Assembly: GCA_013140715.1 (NCBI GenBank)
Contig: JABFSG010000046.1
Location: 1-32,041, forward strand
Reading direction: 5' to 3'
DNA from: Nitrospiraceae bacterium
GTDB lineage: Bacteria; Nitrospirota; Nitrospiria; Nitrospirales; Nitrospiraceae
DNA: 32,041 nucleotides
Shown here one piece after another: positions 13,077-21,359 of this stretch (positions within the stretch are counted from its first letter, which is position 1; each line of letters begins with the position of its first letter). The notes beneath the pieces are model-generated. The model made no database searches. It was not told the origin of the DNA and was given only the letters and a program-made list of their open reading frames with translations. A program made the position numbers and the translations under genes.

Positions 13077-13658
13077 ATGAAGCAACTTATACAGACTGAT
13101 CTGTTGTCTATAGCTGACTATGAGCGTCAGCGGGAACCATTCCGCTCGCAGATCATTGCGCTCAAACAGCGGCGACGGATTTCCCTTGGGCCGCTCGTCA
13201 CGCTCGTGTTCGAAAATCATGATACGTTGCGGTTTCAGACTCAGGAAATGATCCGGGTCGAGCACATTCTCGATCCCGACAAAATCCAAGAAGAATTGGA
13301 TGTCTACAATGCCCTCATGCCCGGATCGGGTGAGTTGAGCGCCACGTTGCTGATCGAAATTACGGAGCAGGAGCGGATGAAAGAATGGCTCGATATGTTT
13401 ATGGGGCTCGATCACGGCGAAACCGTCGCGATCCGCGCCGGGGCCGAGCAGGTCTTCGGACAGTTCGAAGGAGGCCACAGCCATGAAACTAAAATCAGCG
13501 CGGTGCATTTCGTTCGTTTCAGGCCGACTGCGTCGATGACTGCTGCGTTCGCCGACTTGCGCCAGTCGGTTATGCTGACGGTGCACCATAATACCTACCA
13601 CGCAGAAGTACCTGTCCCTGGGAGTATGCGCGAAGAGTGGCTCAACGATTTGAGGTGA
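13077..13658 (+). CDS. DUF3501 family protein
   Basis: The 193-aa protein matches DUF3501 as I know the family. It has an N-terminal LLSIADYERQREPFRSQIIA, then KQRRRISLGPLVTLVFENHD, TLRFQTQEMIRVEHILDPDK and IQEELDVYNALMPGSGELSA, followed by TLLIEI. The function is unknown. I recall the family beside short rubrerythrins and GlpC/HdrD-like Fe-S proteins, exactly the arrangement here. The ATG at 13077 is 70 bp after the Fe-S gene, and the stop is 1 bp from the next start, so all are probably co-transcribed. Confidence 0.85.
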   Translation: MKQLIQTDLLSIADYERQREPFRSQIIALKQRRRISLGPLVTLVFENHDTLRFQTQEMIRVEHILDPDKIQEELDVYNALMPGSGELSATLLIEITEQERMKEWLDMFMGLDHGETVAIRAGAEQVFGQFEGGHSHETKISAVHFVRFRPTASMTAAFADLRQSVMLTVHHNTYHAEVPVPGSMREEWLNDLR

Positions 13659-13659
13659 T

Positions 13660-14412
13660 ATGGCGCCTGTCTTACTGACAAAACGCATCGAGTTTGCTGC
13701 AGCCCATCGCTATATCAAGCCTGAATGGGATGAGGCCAGAAACCGAGCCGTGTTCGGCCTCTGCTATAACCCGCCGGCCCATGGACATAACTACATGATC
13801 GAGGTGACGGTCCTCGGCGAAGTCGATCCGAAGACCGGCATGGTCGTGAACCTCTTCGATTTGAAGCAAATCCTGCTCACGGTACTCGAAGAGTTCGACC
13901 ATAAGAATCTGAATCTGGATATGCCCTACTTCGAAAGCCTGATTCCCACCTCAGAAAATATCGCACGTGTGCTCTGGGCCAAGCTAGACGAGCAGAAAGC
14001 CATCGGAACGCTTCACGCGATCCGACTGTATGAGGATGAAGATCTGTACGCGGATGTGACGGCGGAGGCAGGACTCGACGTGGCCAGCATCACACGGCGC
14101 TACTCATTCACCGCAGTACAGGATGGCAGGCCAGGCCCCGAATGGGACTGCTTCGTCACAGTCCACGGCACGATTGATCCGGTAACCGGAATGGTGACGG
14201 ATATCGGCGCCCTGAACCAGCTCGTTCAAGAAAAAGTCCTACAGCCATTCGACCGACAGGACCTTCGTCAGGTCCTCGGGACTCAGGCCATGACCGGCGA
14301 GCAACTGGTCGAGCACATCTGGACACAACTGGTCACTTCTCTCTCGTCGGGAAGACTGTCGAATATTCGTCTCGTGCAATCACGAGATCTTTCTTACGAA
14401 TACTCAGGCTAG
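13660..14412 (+). CDS. Tandem 6-pyruvoyl-tetrahydropterin synthase/QueD-like protein
   Basis: The 250-aa protein contains two PTPS-fold domains. Domain 1 (about 1-125) has zinc ligands H16 (FAAAHRY) and H41/H43 (HGHNY), with C35 in FGLCYNPPAHGHNY. That is the Cys-x5-HGH spacing of true PTPS rather than the shorter spacing of QueD. PTPS makes 6-pyruvoyl-tetrahydropterin from dihydroneopterin triphosphate. Domain 2 (about 130-250) keeps the strand pattern (FVTVHGTIDPVTGMVTDIGALNQLV) but has lost the HxH and Cys, so it is probably non-catalytic. Normal PTPS is about 120-145 aa and hexameric; a fused tandem may replace two subunits. It follows DUF3501 by 1 bp, linking a pterin enzyme to the redox genes. 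Confidence 0.85.
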   Translation: MAPVLLTKRIEFAAAHRYIKPEWDEARNRAVFGLCYNPPAHGHNYMIEVTVLGEVDPKTGMVVNLFDLKQILLTVLEEFDHKNLNLDMPYFESLIPTSENIARVLWAKLDEQKAIGTLHAIRLYEDEDLYADVTAEAGLDVASITRRYSFTAVQDGRPGPEWDCFVTVHGTIDPVTGMVTDIGALNQLVQEKVLQPFDRQDLRQVLGTQAMTGEQLVEHIWTQLVTSLSSGRLSNIRLVQSRDLSYEYSG

Positions 14413-14572
14413 CAGGATCTGTGAGGCTGCCTTTCACTGCGCGCATCGAATGAGCACCGTTTCATCGTGTGCGTTCTGCGAGCAAGAAAGGCACCCGGCC
14501 ATTCCCTTCCCATCATTCTGAGTGTGCGCATTCCACAAGCACAGAGGATTGGCAGGTTGACTGCATTCTCTT

Positions 14573-14902
14573 TTATTTCAACAGATGATCCGAAATCAGC
14601 GCGGCGAGTTCGGCCGGCTCTACTACTCCCTCACGGGTCAGGAGCAGCTTGCCGTTAGAGAAAAAGTGGGTCGTCGGATAGGTCTCGAAGGTATGGCTCT
14701 TTTTAATTTCACGACAACGGCCTGGCACATGCATCTTAGCCTTCCCGACTTTGACGTCGGGGAACTTAGCGGCAGTCTCTACCAGGATCGGATCGTAGGC
14801 AATACAGGGCTCACAAGTCGCTAGACCGTATACGACGATCGATGCGGGCGCGCCGGTGAATTCCGCATAGTTTTCGTCTCTGACGTCGAGAACGGTGCTC
14901 AT
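14573..14902 (-). CDS. Thioredoxin-like protein with CEPC active site
   Basis: The 109-aa protein has a thioredoxin fold. The redox motif is ATCEPC (C30, C33), in VVYGLATCEPCIAYDP. A cis-proline loop is visible in FETYPTTHFF, and the C-terminal helix is AELAALISDHLLK. The motif CEPC differs from the usual CGPC, which should alter redox potential. The longer frame reaching 14956 would begin inside a palindrome, so ATG 14902 (MSTVLDV) is preferred. It lies 67 bp downstream of the peroxiredoxin gene on the same strand and may be its reductant; that pairing is inference from position. Confidence 0.85.
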   Translation of the reverse strand: MSTVLDVRDENYAEFTGAPASIVVYGLATCEPCIAYDPILVETAAKFPDVKVGKAKMHVPGRCREIKKSHTFETYPTTHFFSNGKLLLTREGVVEPAELAALISDHLLK

Positions 14903-14917
14903 AGTCGTGCTGAGCCC

Positions 14918-14959
14918 TGAGTGCTGAGTCAGCCGAAACCTCGGCCCTCTCAGCACTCA
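14918..14959. repeat. Palindrome between the peroxiredoxin and thioredoxin-like genes
   Basis: TGAGTGCTGAG (14918-14928) and CTCAGCACTCA (14949-14959) are exact reverse complements separated by 20 bp. The hairpin may attenuate or stabilise the transcript between the two genes. Confidence 0.6.
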
Positions 14960-14969
14960 AGACTGAAGA

Positions 14970-15440
14970 TTAGCCGAGCTTTGCCAGGGCCGCGAGGATG
15001 TCCTTGTCTTCCCGCGCCACCTTGATCTCCTGCACCTTCGCGTAGGCGACCTTGCCGCTCTTATCCACGATGACAGTCGCACGTTTCGAGCAGTTCAACG
15101 GCTCGAAATAGAGACCGTAGCCCTTTGCCGTAGTCCGATGCACGTCGGACAGCAGACGGTGCTTGAGGTCCATGGAATCGGCCCAAGCCTTATGTGAGAA
15201 GAAGCTGTCGCAGCTGATACCGAATAGTTCTGCGTTGGCCGATTGGAACTTCGGGAAGTCGTCGGTCAAACACTTATTCTCCCCCTGACAGACAGGGCTC
15301 CAGTCCAACGGATAGAAACAGAGCACGACATTTTTCTTGCCTTTGTAGTCGCTCAGCTTCACATCCTGCTGATCCTGGTCCTTCAAGTTAAAATCCGGCG
15401 CAGTATCGCCCACCTTGATTTCTGCTGCTACGTCACTCAT
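14970..15440 (-). CDS. Peroxiredoxin (AhpC/TSA type)
   Basis: The 156-aa thiol peroxidase has an [21 protein letters not shown] start and active-site segment [16 protein letters not shown], with peroxidatic C51. The Arg/strand region ([17 protein letters not shown]) follows. It reduces peroxides, with C57 or another Cys as possible resolving residue. Length fits the BCP/AhpE-like group. AAGGAGG lies eight bases before ATG 15440. It is the upstream gene of a probable two-gene unit with the thioredoxin-like protein and lies opposite the rubrerythrin cluster, so this stretch is concentrated in peroxide defence. Confidence 0.93.
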   Translation of the reverse strand: MSDVAAEIKVGDTAPDFNLKDQDQQDVKLSDYKGKKNVVLCFYPLDWSPVCQGENKCLTDDFPKFQSANAELFGISCDSFFSHKAWADSMDLKHRLLSDVHRTTAKGYGLYFEPLNCSKRATVIVDKSGKVAYAKVQEIKVAREDKDILAALAKLG

Positions 15441-15539
15441 CTGTATGCCTCCTTCATTGAGTTTAGTCCGGCCCCTGACACAATCGACTCTATTTCTTAC
15501 CGTGTGGCCTGAAAGCTTGTCAACGGCCCTGAAGGCCTA

Positions 15540-15650
15540 GCAGGATGCTGAAAAAGTCCGCCCGCATCTTGGAAGGTAAGGTTAAGCTGAGGTCAAGGCC
15601 GAGAAAAATGGTCTGCTCGCTTAACCTTGACCTCAGCCTTCTTCAAACGC
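15540..15650. repeat. 6-bp-period inverted repeat with a fragment of the TTTTTCAGCAG palindrome
   Basis: 15546-15556 reads TGCTGAAAAAG, the end sequence of the long palindromes at 21031 and 26293. From 15571 hexamer-period sequence follows (GGAAGG, TAAGGT, TAAGCT, GAGGTC, AAGGCC), then the complement (GCTTAA, CCTTGA, CCTCAG, CCTTCT) at 15618-15641. The two arms share blocks such as CTGAGGTCAAGG and AAGGTTAAG in swapped order. The rest of this 250-bp gap holds the upstream region of the peroxiredoxin gene. Confidence 0.6.
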
Positions 15651-15692
15651 TGTGGCCTGAATGGCCTATGAGTGGCTGACAAGGCAGGAAAA

Positions 15693-16448
15693 CTATGGCA
15701 AGAGGAGAATTTCGCGAAAACTCAGCATGCGCCCGGCCGGCGCGGCAGTACGATGATTGGCAATCGCAACGGTCTGATCCGAGGTTCCGACGCGGATCTG
15801 GCTTCCGACTTTTGGCGATTGCCCGACTCTGGTCAATTCGTCCGCTGTTGCGCTGAGCAGGTCGCGGATAGGCTGGTCCGGGAGACCAGGAGCGAGAAAC
15901 ATTTCAAGTTCATCCACGCCGAATTTACTGAGGCCGAGGGTATAGCACCAGCTCCGATGGTTCTGCTCATCCTCGCTCTGCACGGTCGGAATGTGATCGC
16001 CGACGATAAAGTGCGTGAGGGAGCGATCCTGCCAATCGGACGGATTCAGATACTGGTTGGTGGTGATGTCGTAGGCTGTGCCTTGGGTGAGGAAGGTGAG
16101 GCCCCGTGCCAGTCGAGCGGCGAACAGAATGGTGTCCGGCATATCGCGCGGAGGCATAAGGGACGGGGCGACAGCCCCGACATGTTCATGCTCCCAGGCA
16201 AGCTGTTCTTTGAGTCCTGCGATATGGGTAGCCGGAAGCGGAATGACGATGTGAGAAGTCCAGGGTCCATGGACTGCAGACCAGGATTCTGTAGCCTGTT
16301 CGTCGGCACGGATCGTCAAGGGTCCGCCGTATTCACGGTCGTACCAGGCCTGGAGTTCCTCCGGAGCCGGCACAGTGCCCCGATAGCCGACAAAATAGAG
16401 CGGGGGGCGGCGAGCGGAAGGTTTGGGAGTTTTCTTCCTAATCCTCAT
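15693..16448 (-). CDS. Hypothetical protein
   Basis: The 251-aa protein has a basic Pro-rich start (MRIRKKTPKPSARRPPLYF). I recognise no domain. It is soluble and rich in Trp and His, with blocks such as TESWSAVHGPWTSHIVIPLP, ARLARGLTFLTQGTAYDI and WCYTLGLSKFGVDELEMFL. It has no membrane segment. It starts 14 bp after the typA stop on the same strand and is probably co-transcribed with it. The VPAPEELQAWYDREYGGP beginning may be a small alpha/beta domain. No function is proposed. Confidence 0.75.
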   Translation of the reverse strand: MRIRKKTPKPSARRPPLYFVGYRGTVPAPEELQAWYDREYGGPLTIRADEQATESWSAVHGPWTSHIVIPLPATHIAGLKEQLAWEHEHVGAVAPSLMPPRDMPDTILFAARLARGLTFLTQGTAYDITTNQYLNPSDWQDRSLTHFIVGDHIPTVQSEDEQNHRSWCYTLGLSKFGVDELEMFLAPGLPDQPIRDLLSATADELTRVGQSPKVGSQIRVGTSDQTVAIANHRTAAPAGRMLSFREILLLP

Positions 16449-16462
16449 CGCATCGGGGAAAA

Positions 16463-18349
16463 CTATTTGACGGCCTTACGGGCCTTGCGTCGGTCATCGG
16501 GGTTGAGGAGCCGTTTTCGGATGCGGAGACTCTTTGGAGTGACCTCGACCAACTCGTCCGGGCCGATATATTCGAGCGCGAATTCCAAGCCCATCTCCCG
16601 CGGGGGCGTGAGCACCAACGCTTCATCGGTGCCGGACGCCCGCATGTTGGACAGATGCTTCTCTTTACAGACGTTGACGTCCATGTCTTCGTCCCGGCTG
16701 TTCTCGCCGACAACCATTCCTCGATAGACATCCACCACAGGGCCGATGAACATGGTGCCCCGTTCCTGGGTCATGAAGATGGCATAGCCGGTGCTGGTTC
16801 CGTCTTCGTGTGCGACGAGCGACCCGTGCGTTGCCACCGTAAGCTCGCGCTCCTCCACCGGTCCGTACTCGACAAAAACATGGTGCATGATGATCGTACC
16901 GCGAGTTTTGGTGACCAAGAGGTTTTTGAGCCCCATGATGCCGCGGGTGGGGATGTGGTACTCCAGGTGCATTTCGCTCGGTCCTGCTTCGGAATGGATG
17001 AGTTTCATGTGGCGCAACTCACCACGGCGTTTGCCGAGCTCTTCAATCACAGCACCCTGATACGTTTCTGGTACCTGAATGGTGAGCTCCTCATAGGGTT
17101 CGAGGACCTTGTCCCCTTCCCGGTGAACGATCACTTCCGGTTGCGAGACCTGCAGCTCGTACCCTTCCCGACGCATCTGTTCGATCAAGACGCCGAGATG
17201 CAATTCCCCGCGGCCTGCCACCAGGAACTTATCGGCGCTATCCGTTTCTTCCACGCGCAACGACACGTTGGTTTCGAGTTCTTTGAAGAGCCGATCGCGC
17301 AGATGCCGCGAAGTCAGGTACTTGCCTTCCCGTCCGGCGAAGGGGCTGTTGTTGACAGAGAAAGTCATTTGGACGGTCGGCTCGTCGATCGTGACTCTGG
17401 TCAGTGCGACCGGATGTTCTGCGTCGGCTATCGTATCGCCGATGCTTACTTCATCCAAGCCAGCCACTGCGACAATTTCACCTGCTTCGGCCCGTTCCAT
17501 ATCCGTCCGTTCCAGGCCGGAGTAGACTGCAAGATCCGACACCTTTCCTGGAATCTGTGCGCCATCCTTTCCGAGAACAACCACATTCTGTCGACGGGAA
17601 ATCGAACCCGATTGAATCTTCCCCACGCCCATCTTGCCTTTATAGAGGTCCTGAATCAGGGAGAGGACAAGGATCTGCAACGGCGCCTCGGCATTGATGG
17701 CCGGTGCGGGAATCTTTTCCAGGACTGTGTCGAGGAGGGGGGTAATGTCTGTGCCTGGCTTATTGATGTCGAGTGTCGCGGTGCCTTTGATCGCCGCCGT
17801 ATAGACGATCGGAAAATCGAGCTGTTCGTCTGTTGCGCCGAGATGGACGAACAGATCGAAGGTCCGGTTCACCACGTCATCGATCACCGCGTCCGGACGG
17901 TCGATCTTGTTGATGACCACGATGGCCTTGTGGCCGAGTGCCAAGGCCTTCCGCAAGACGAAAGTCGTTTGCGGCATGGGACCCTCTTTGGCGTCGATCA
18001 AGATAAGGACTCCGTCCACCATACGGAGGGTCCGTTCGACCTCACCGCCGAAGTCGGCGTGCCCCGGCGTATCGACGATATTGATCTTTACACCCTTATA
18101 GATCACGCTGGCGTTCTTGGCCCGGATGGTAATCCCGCGCTCCCGTTCCTGGTCCATCGAATCCATGATCCGCTCGCCCATATCGTCGATCTTGCGATGG
18201 ACATGGGTCTGTCGAAGCACGGCGTCAACCAATGTCGTTTTGCCATGGTCGACGTGGGCAATGATCGCAATATTCCTGATATCGTTCCGGCGCTCTTTAG
18301 GTTCAAGTTGAGTTGTCACGGAAGAGTCCTCTGTGGCTGCCTGATCCAT
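16463..18349 (-). CDS. typA: Translational GTPase TypA/BipA
   Basis: The 628-aa ribosome-binding GTPase shows G1 [11 protein letters not shown]2 ERGITI, G3 DTPGHADF and G4 NKID, followed by EF-G-like domains III and V ([20 protein letters not shown]) and the BipA-specific C-terminal domain ([38 protein letters not shown]). It acts in 50S assembly and stress adaptation. ATG 18349 is preferred; an in-frame TTG at 18370 overlaps the T-tract of a terminator-like hairpin. Even so, the N-terminus is about 20 residues longer than usual before the GTPase domain ([16 protein letters not shown]). Neither start has a well-spaced ribosome binding site. Confidence 0.95.
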   Translation of the reverse strand: MDQAATEDSSVTTQLEPKERRNDIRNIAIIAHVDHGKTTLVDAVLRQTHVHRKIDDMGERIMDSMDQERERGITIRAKNASVIYKGVKINIVDTPGHADFGGEVERTLRMVDGVLILIDAKEGPMPQTTFVLRKALALGHKAIVVINKIDRPDAVIDDVVNRTFDLFVHLGATDEQLDFPIVYTAAIKGTATLDINKPGTDITPLLDTVLEKIPAPAINAEAPLQILVLSLIQDLYKGKMGVGKIQSGSISRRQNVVVLGKDGAQIPGKVSDLAVYSGLERTDMERAEAGEIVAVAGLDEVSIGDTIADAEHPVALTRVTIDEPTVQMTFSVNNSPFAGREGKYLTSRHLRDRLFKELETNVSLRVEETDSADKFLVAGRGELHLGVLIEQMRREGYELQVSQPEVIVHREGDKVLEPYEELTIQVPETYQGAVIEELGKRRGELRHMKLIHSEAGPSEMHLEYHIPTRGIMGLKNLLVTKTRGTIIMHHVFVEYGPVEERELTVATHGSLVAHEDGTSTGYAIFMTQERGTMFIGPVVDVYRGMVVGENSRDEDMDVNVCKEKHLSNMRASGTDEALVLTPPREMGLEFALEYIGPDELVEVTPKSLRIRKRLLNPDDRRKARKAVK

Positions 18350-18361
18350 AGATGTTGCTGC

Positions 18362-18397
18362 ATGCTCCAAAAAAAAGACGCCCAGGAATCCAGGCGT
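18362..18397 (-). terminator. Terminator-like hairpin with T-tract in the typA leader
   Basis: On the minus strand, GACGCC and GGCGTC flank an 11-nt middle, and a run of about nine T follows. This is a standard intrinsic-terminator shape, ending about 15 bp upstream of the typA ATG. The next gene upstream (pbp1A) runs the other way, so no gene is available for it to terminate. It could be an attenuator controlling typA, or typA transcription starts inside or after it. Confidence 0.6.
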
Positions 18398-18566
18398 CGC
18401 TTAACAGTATACCCGAAGCACGATGGCCGGTACAAGCAATGTATGTAGAAATATGCGACGCCGACATCGCAGCATCGGCTTGAGTTTTGAGGGTACCCAC
18501 GGTATGGTGATCCTGGTATTCTTCTCCTGAATCCAAGCCTCTTATCGAGGATAACCCCGCGTAACT

Positions 18567-20954
18567 ATGATGGATCGACCGATACGGCTTCAGGATCCGC
18601 TTCGCCAATCACCGCCCCACCGGCCGTGGCGCTGGTGGCAAATCTTGCTTGTAGGCCTGGGGACGGCAATTGTCCTCGGGGGGCTGACGATAATCGGGCT
18701 CCTCTGGCACCTTTCAAAAGACCTCCCAGCCTTGGATCAATTAGGGACCTATCAGCCGAGCCTGGTGACTCAAGTCTATTCAAGCGATCAGCAACTCATC
18801 GGTCAATTTTTCATCGAGCGCCGCATCCTGACGCCGGTGGCGGACATCCCCGAGAGCTTGCGACGCGCGGTCGTCGCAGTCGAAGATGTCCGGTTCTTCG
18901 AACATCCCGGCCTCGATTACATCGGCATGCTCCGTGCGGCCTGGACGAACTTGCGCCGGGGAGGCAAGGTCGAGGGGGCCAGCACCATTACTCAACAGTT
19001 AGCACGGTCGCTGTTCCTCTCATCTGAGCGGACCTTCGACCGCAAAGTCCGCGAGTTAATCCTCGCCTATAAGATGGAATTGGTTCTGACGAAAGAGCAA
19101 ATTCTAGAATTGTATTTGAATCAGATCTACTTCGGACAAGGTGCCTATGGTGTCGCCTCGGCAGCCCAAACCTATTTTGGGAAAGACCTCTCCGCCCTCA
19201 CGGTCGCAGAGTCGGCCTTTCTAGCCGGCCTCCCGAAATCGCCGAACCATTATTCGCCCTTTAAGGCTTATGACCGCGCAAAAAAGCGGCAGGAACATGT
19301 ACTGGCACGGATGGAAGAGGCGAAATTCCTCACGACGACAGAACGGGAGCAGGCTGCGGCGGAGCTGCTCAATTTCCGTCGCCCCGGTGTCGAACAGGCT
19401 GCGCCTTACTTTGTCGAGTATGTCCGACAACTACTGGTCGCGAAGTACGGCGAAGCGATGGTCTACAAGGGCGGGCTCAAGATCTTTACGACATTGAACA
19501 TGGAAATGCAGAAGGCAGCTGAAGCGGCCTTTGCAGCAGGTCTGCGCGAACTGGATAAGCGCCAAGGATGGCGTGGTCCGCTCCGAACGGTGGATGTGAA
19601 CGCGCCAACCCTGCCGGTTGTCACCGCAAAGATCGATCAAGCAGTGAAGGTAGGAGACTATCGCGAGGCGGTCGTCACCAAGGTCGCAAAAGACTCGTTT
19701 CTTGTGCAGATCGATACGACGACGGCCAATCTCACTTTTGACGACATGGCCTGGGCAAAGCGACGTCTTACAGGGCCCGATACGGCGAAAGATGTCATCA
19801 TCAATCCGAATCCCAAACAGGTATTGAAGCCCGGTGATGTGATCGAGGTGATGGTGAAAAAGCTGGAGCATGGCATCGCCCAGGTGCAACTCGAACAGAC
19901 TCCCCTTGTCGAGGGAGGGCTGATTGCGTTGGAGCCAGGCAAGGGTGCCATTCGAGCCATGGTCGGAGGGTACGATTTCGCTCGTAGCGAGTACAACCGG
20001 GCCGTGCAGGCCCACCGTCAGCCAGGGTCCGCCTTCAAGCCGATTATTTATGCAACAGCCGTGAGTCAGGGTATGAGCCCCGCCTCGGTGATCCTCGATG
20101 CGCCGGTCGTCTACGAACAGGATCAGGATGAGAAGACCTGGAAGCCGGAAAACTACGGAAGAAAAATCCATGGCATGGTGAGTTTGCGGGATGCCCTGGC
20201 CCACTCGCACAACCTGGCGACGGTCCGATTATTGGATAAGGTTGGCATCAAAAACGTCATTGAGTTTGCACGAACGGTCGGAATCACCAGTCCGCTGGCG
20301 GCGGACCTGTCGCTGGGGCTCGGCTCGTCTTCCGTCGGGCTGATGGAACTGACTTCCACCTATTGCGTGTTGCTCAACCAGGGGACCCGCGCAGAACCCT
20401 ATGCAATTCAGTTCATCAAGGACAACGCGGGGAATGTGCTTGAGCTGACGGAACCGCAACCGCAGGAAAAAATCTCCAAAGAGACTGCGTACCTGATCAC
20501 GAATATGATGGAGGACGTGATCCAAAAGGGGACCGGCCAGGCAGCTAAAGTGATCGGGCGGCCGATTGCAGGAAAAACGGGAACCACGGACGAGTTTATC
20601 AATGCGTGGTTTATCGGCGGTGCGCCGAACCTGGTCACGGGCATCTATGTCGGGTTCGACGATCGACGCTCACTCGGTGAAACGGAATCGGGAGCGCATG
20701 CCGCTCTGCCCATATGGACAAACTTTATGCAGAAAGCGCTTAAACCGCTGCCGGTCATGGCCTTTACCATCCCGGAAGGTATCTCATTCGTCAAGGTCGA
20801 TCCGGCGACGGGATTGCTTGATGGTGAACAGGAAGGAGAGACGAGTATCGTCGAACTCTTTACCAAAGGCAGCGAACCGACTGAAGCCACTCATCGCCGT
20901 CTGGACCCGATAGATTTCTATAAACTCGACCAGACCCCCGAGGGAGCACTCTAG
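18567..20954 (+). CDS. mrcA: Class A penicillin-binding protein (PBP1A-type)
   Basis: The 795-aa bifunctional cell-wall synthase has a cytoplasmic tail, then a membrane anchor at about 25-47. The glycosyltransferase domain (GT51) has catalytic E106 (VAVEDVRFFEHPG) and EGASTITQQLARSLFL. An OB-like inserted region follows, then the transpeptidase domain with SAFK (S488), SHN (547-549) and KTG (670-672). It polymerises and crosslinks peptidoglycan in the periplasm. ATG 18567 is followed by a second ATG at 18570; GAGGA is rather far upstream. Divergent from typA with about 215 bp between. Confidence 0.96.
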   Translation: MMDRPIRLQDPLRQSPPHRPWRWWQILLVGLGTAIVLGGLTIIGLLWHLSKDLPALDQLGTYQPSLVTQVYSSDQQLIGQFFIERRILTPVADIPESLRRAVVAVEDVRFFEHPGLDYIGMLRAAWTNLRRGGKVEGASTITQQLARSLFLSSERTFDRKVRELILAYKMELVLTKEQILELYLNQIYFGQGAYGVASAAQTYFGKDLSALTVAESAFLAGLPKSPNHYSPFKAYDRAKKRQEHVLARMEEAKFLTTTEREQAAAELLNFRRPGVEQAAPYFVEYVRQLLVAKYGEAMVYKGGLKIFTTLNMEMQKAAEAAFAAGLRELDKRQGWRGPLRTVDVNAPTLPVVTAKIDQAVKVGDYREAVVTKVAKDSFLVQIDTTTANLTFDDMAWAKRRLTGPDTAKDVIINPNPKQVLKPGDVIEVMVKKLEHGIAQVQLEQTPLVEGGLIALEPGKGAIRAMVGGYDFARSEYNRAVQAHRQPGSAFKPIIYATAVSQGMSPASVILDAPVVYEQDQDEKTWKPENYGRKIHGMVSLRDALAHSHNLATVRLLDKVGIKNVIEFARTVGITSPLAADLSLGLGSSSVGLMELTSTYCVLLNQGTRAEPYAIQFIKDNAGNVLELTEPQPQEKISKETAYLITNMMEDVIQKGTGQAAKVIGRPIAGKTGTTDEFINAWFIGGAPNLVTGIYVGFDDRRSLGETESGAHAALPIWTNFMQKALKPLPVMAFTIPEGISFVKVDPATGLLDGEQEGETSIVELFTKGSEPTEATHRRLDPIDFYKLDQTPEGAL

Positions 20955-21030
20955 GCCAGGTCACTCGTGAAGCGTATTTCGTTATTCGCGCGAGGCTTGC
21001 GAAACAGGCGAATGATCGAGACCTCTTAAC

Positions 21031-21196
21031 GGCTGCTCAAAAAGGCTCTCTGGCAAGGCCGCGGGGAGCGAGACGACTGAGGCGTAACTTTCTCACCAGC
21101 CCAACCCCGCGCTGTCTGAACAGCTCTTTTCCCGTGTGGGGTACGTTGAGGATGTTTGCGAGCCGAGAACGACGTTGAGAGCCTTTTTCAGCAGCC
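21031..21196. repeat. Long dispersed palindromic element (copy A)
   Basis: The ends are inverted: GGCTGCTCAAAAAGGCTCTC (21031-21050) pairs with GAGAGCCTTTTTCAGCAGCC (21177-21196). Inner sequence includes GGCCGCGGGGAGCGA, GGGTACGTTGAGG and GAGCCGAGAACGA. The same blocks occur in the same order at 26293-26408. The family resembles intergenic palindromes I associate with Nitrospira genomes. It lies in the 403-bp gap between the convergent pbp1A and gcvP genes. Confidence 0.75.
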
Positions 21197-21200
21197 GAGC

Positions 21201-21359
21201 AGCCCGCACTCTTCATGACGGTTCGTCGCGAAAGCGCGTAGTCGCGTGCAAAACGGGCGCGCAGAGCCGTGAAGGACTGAGGGCGAACCCGCCCGCCGCA
21301 GGCTTATCACAGCCGCGAATCCGCGCTTGCAGCAGAACCGCTCATGAAGAATGCGGGCT
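21201..21359. repeat. Second long palindrome, reaching the gcvP stop codon
   Basis: AGCCCGCACTCTTCATGACG plus GTTC (21201-21224) is complementary to GAACCGCTCATGAAGAATGC plus GGGCT (21335-21359), with one inserted base and one mismatch. The stem encloses about 110 bp. The right end overlaps the gcvP stop codon by two bases. It may act as a transcript 3' end for gcvP. No second copy is seen in the window. Confidence 0.65.

Noticed and set aside
15672..16727. 351-codon plus-strand open frame
   Set aside because: It overlaps the hypothetical gene 15693-16448 and the end of typA in antisense. It starts at a repeat-adjacent TTG-like start and shows no protein-like pattern.
16655..18448. Very long open frame (597 codons) on the plus strand
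   Set aside because: It lies antisense to typA, whose GTPase motifs are unmistakable; a long antisense frame is expected from GC-rich codon use.
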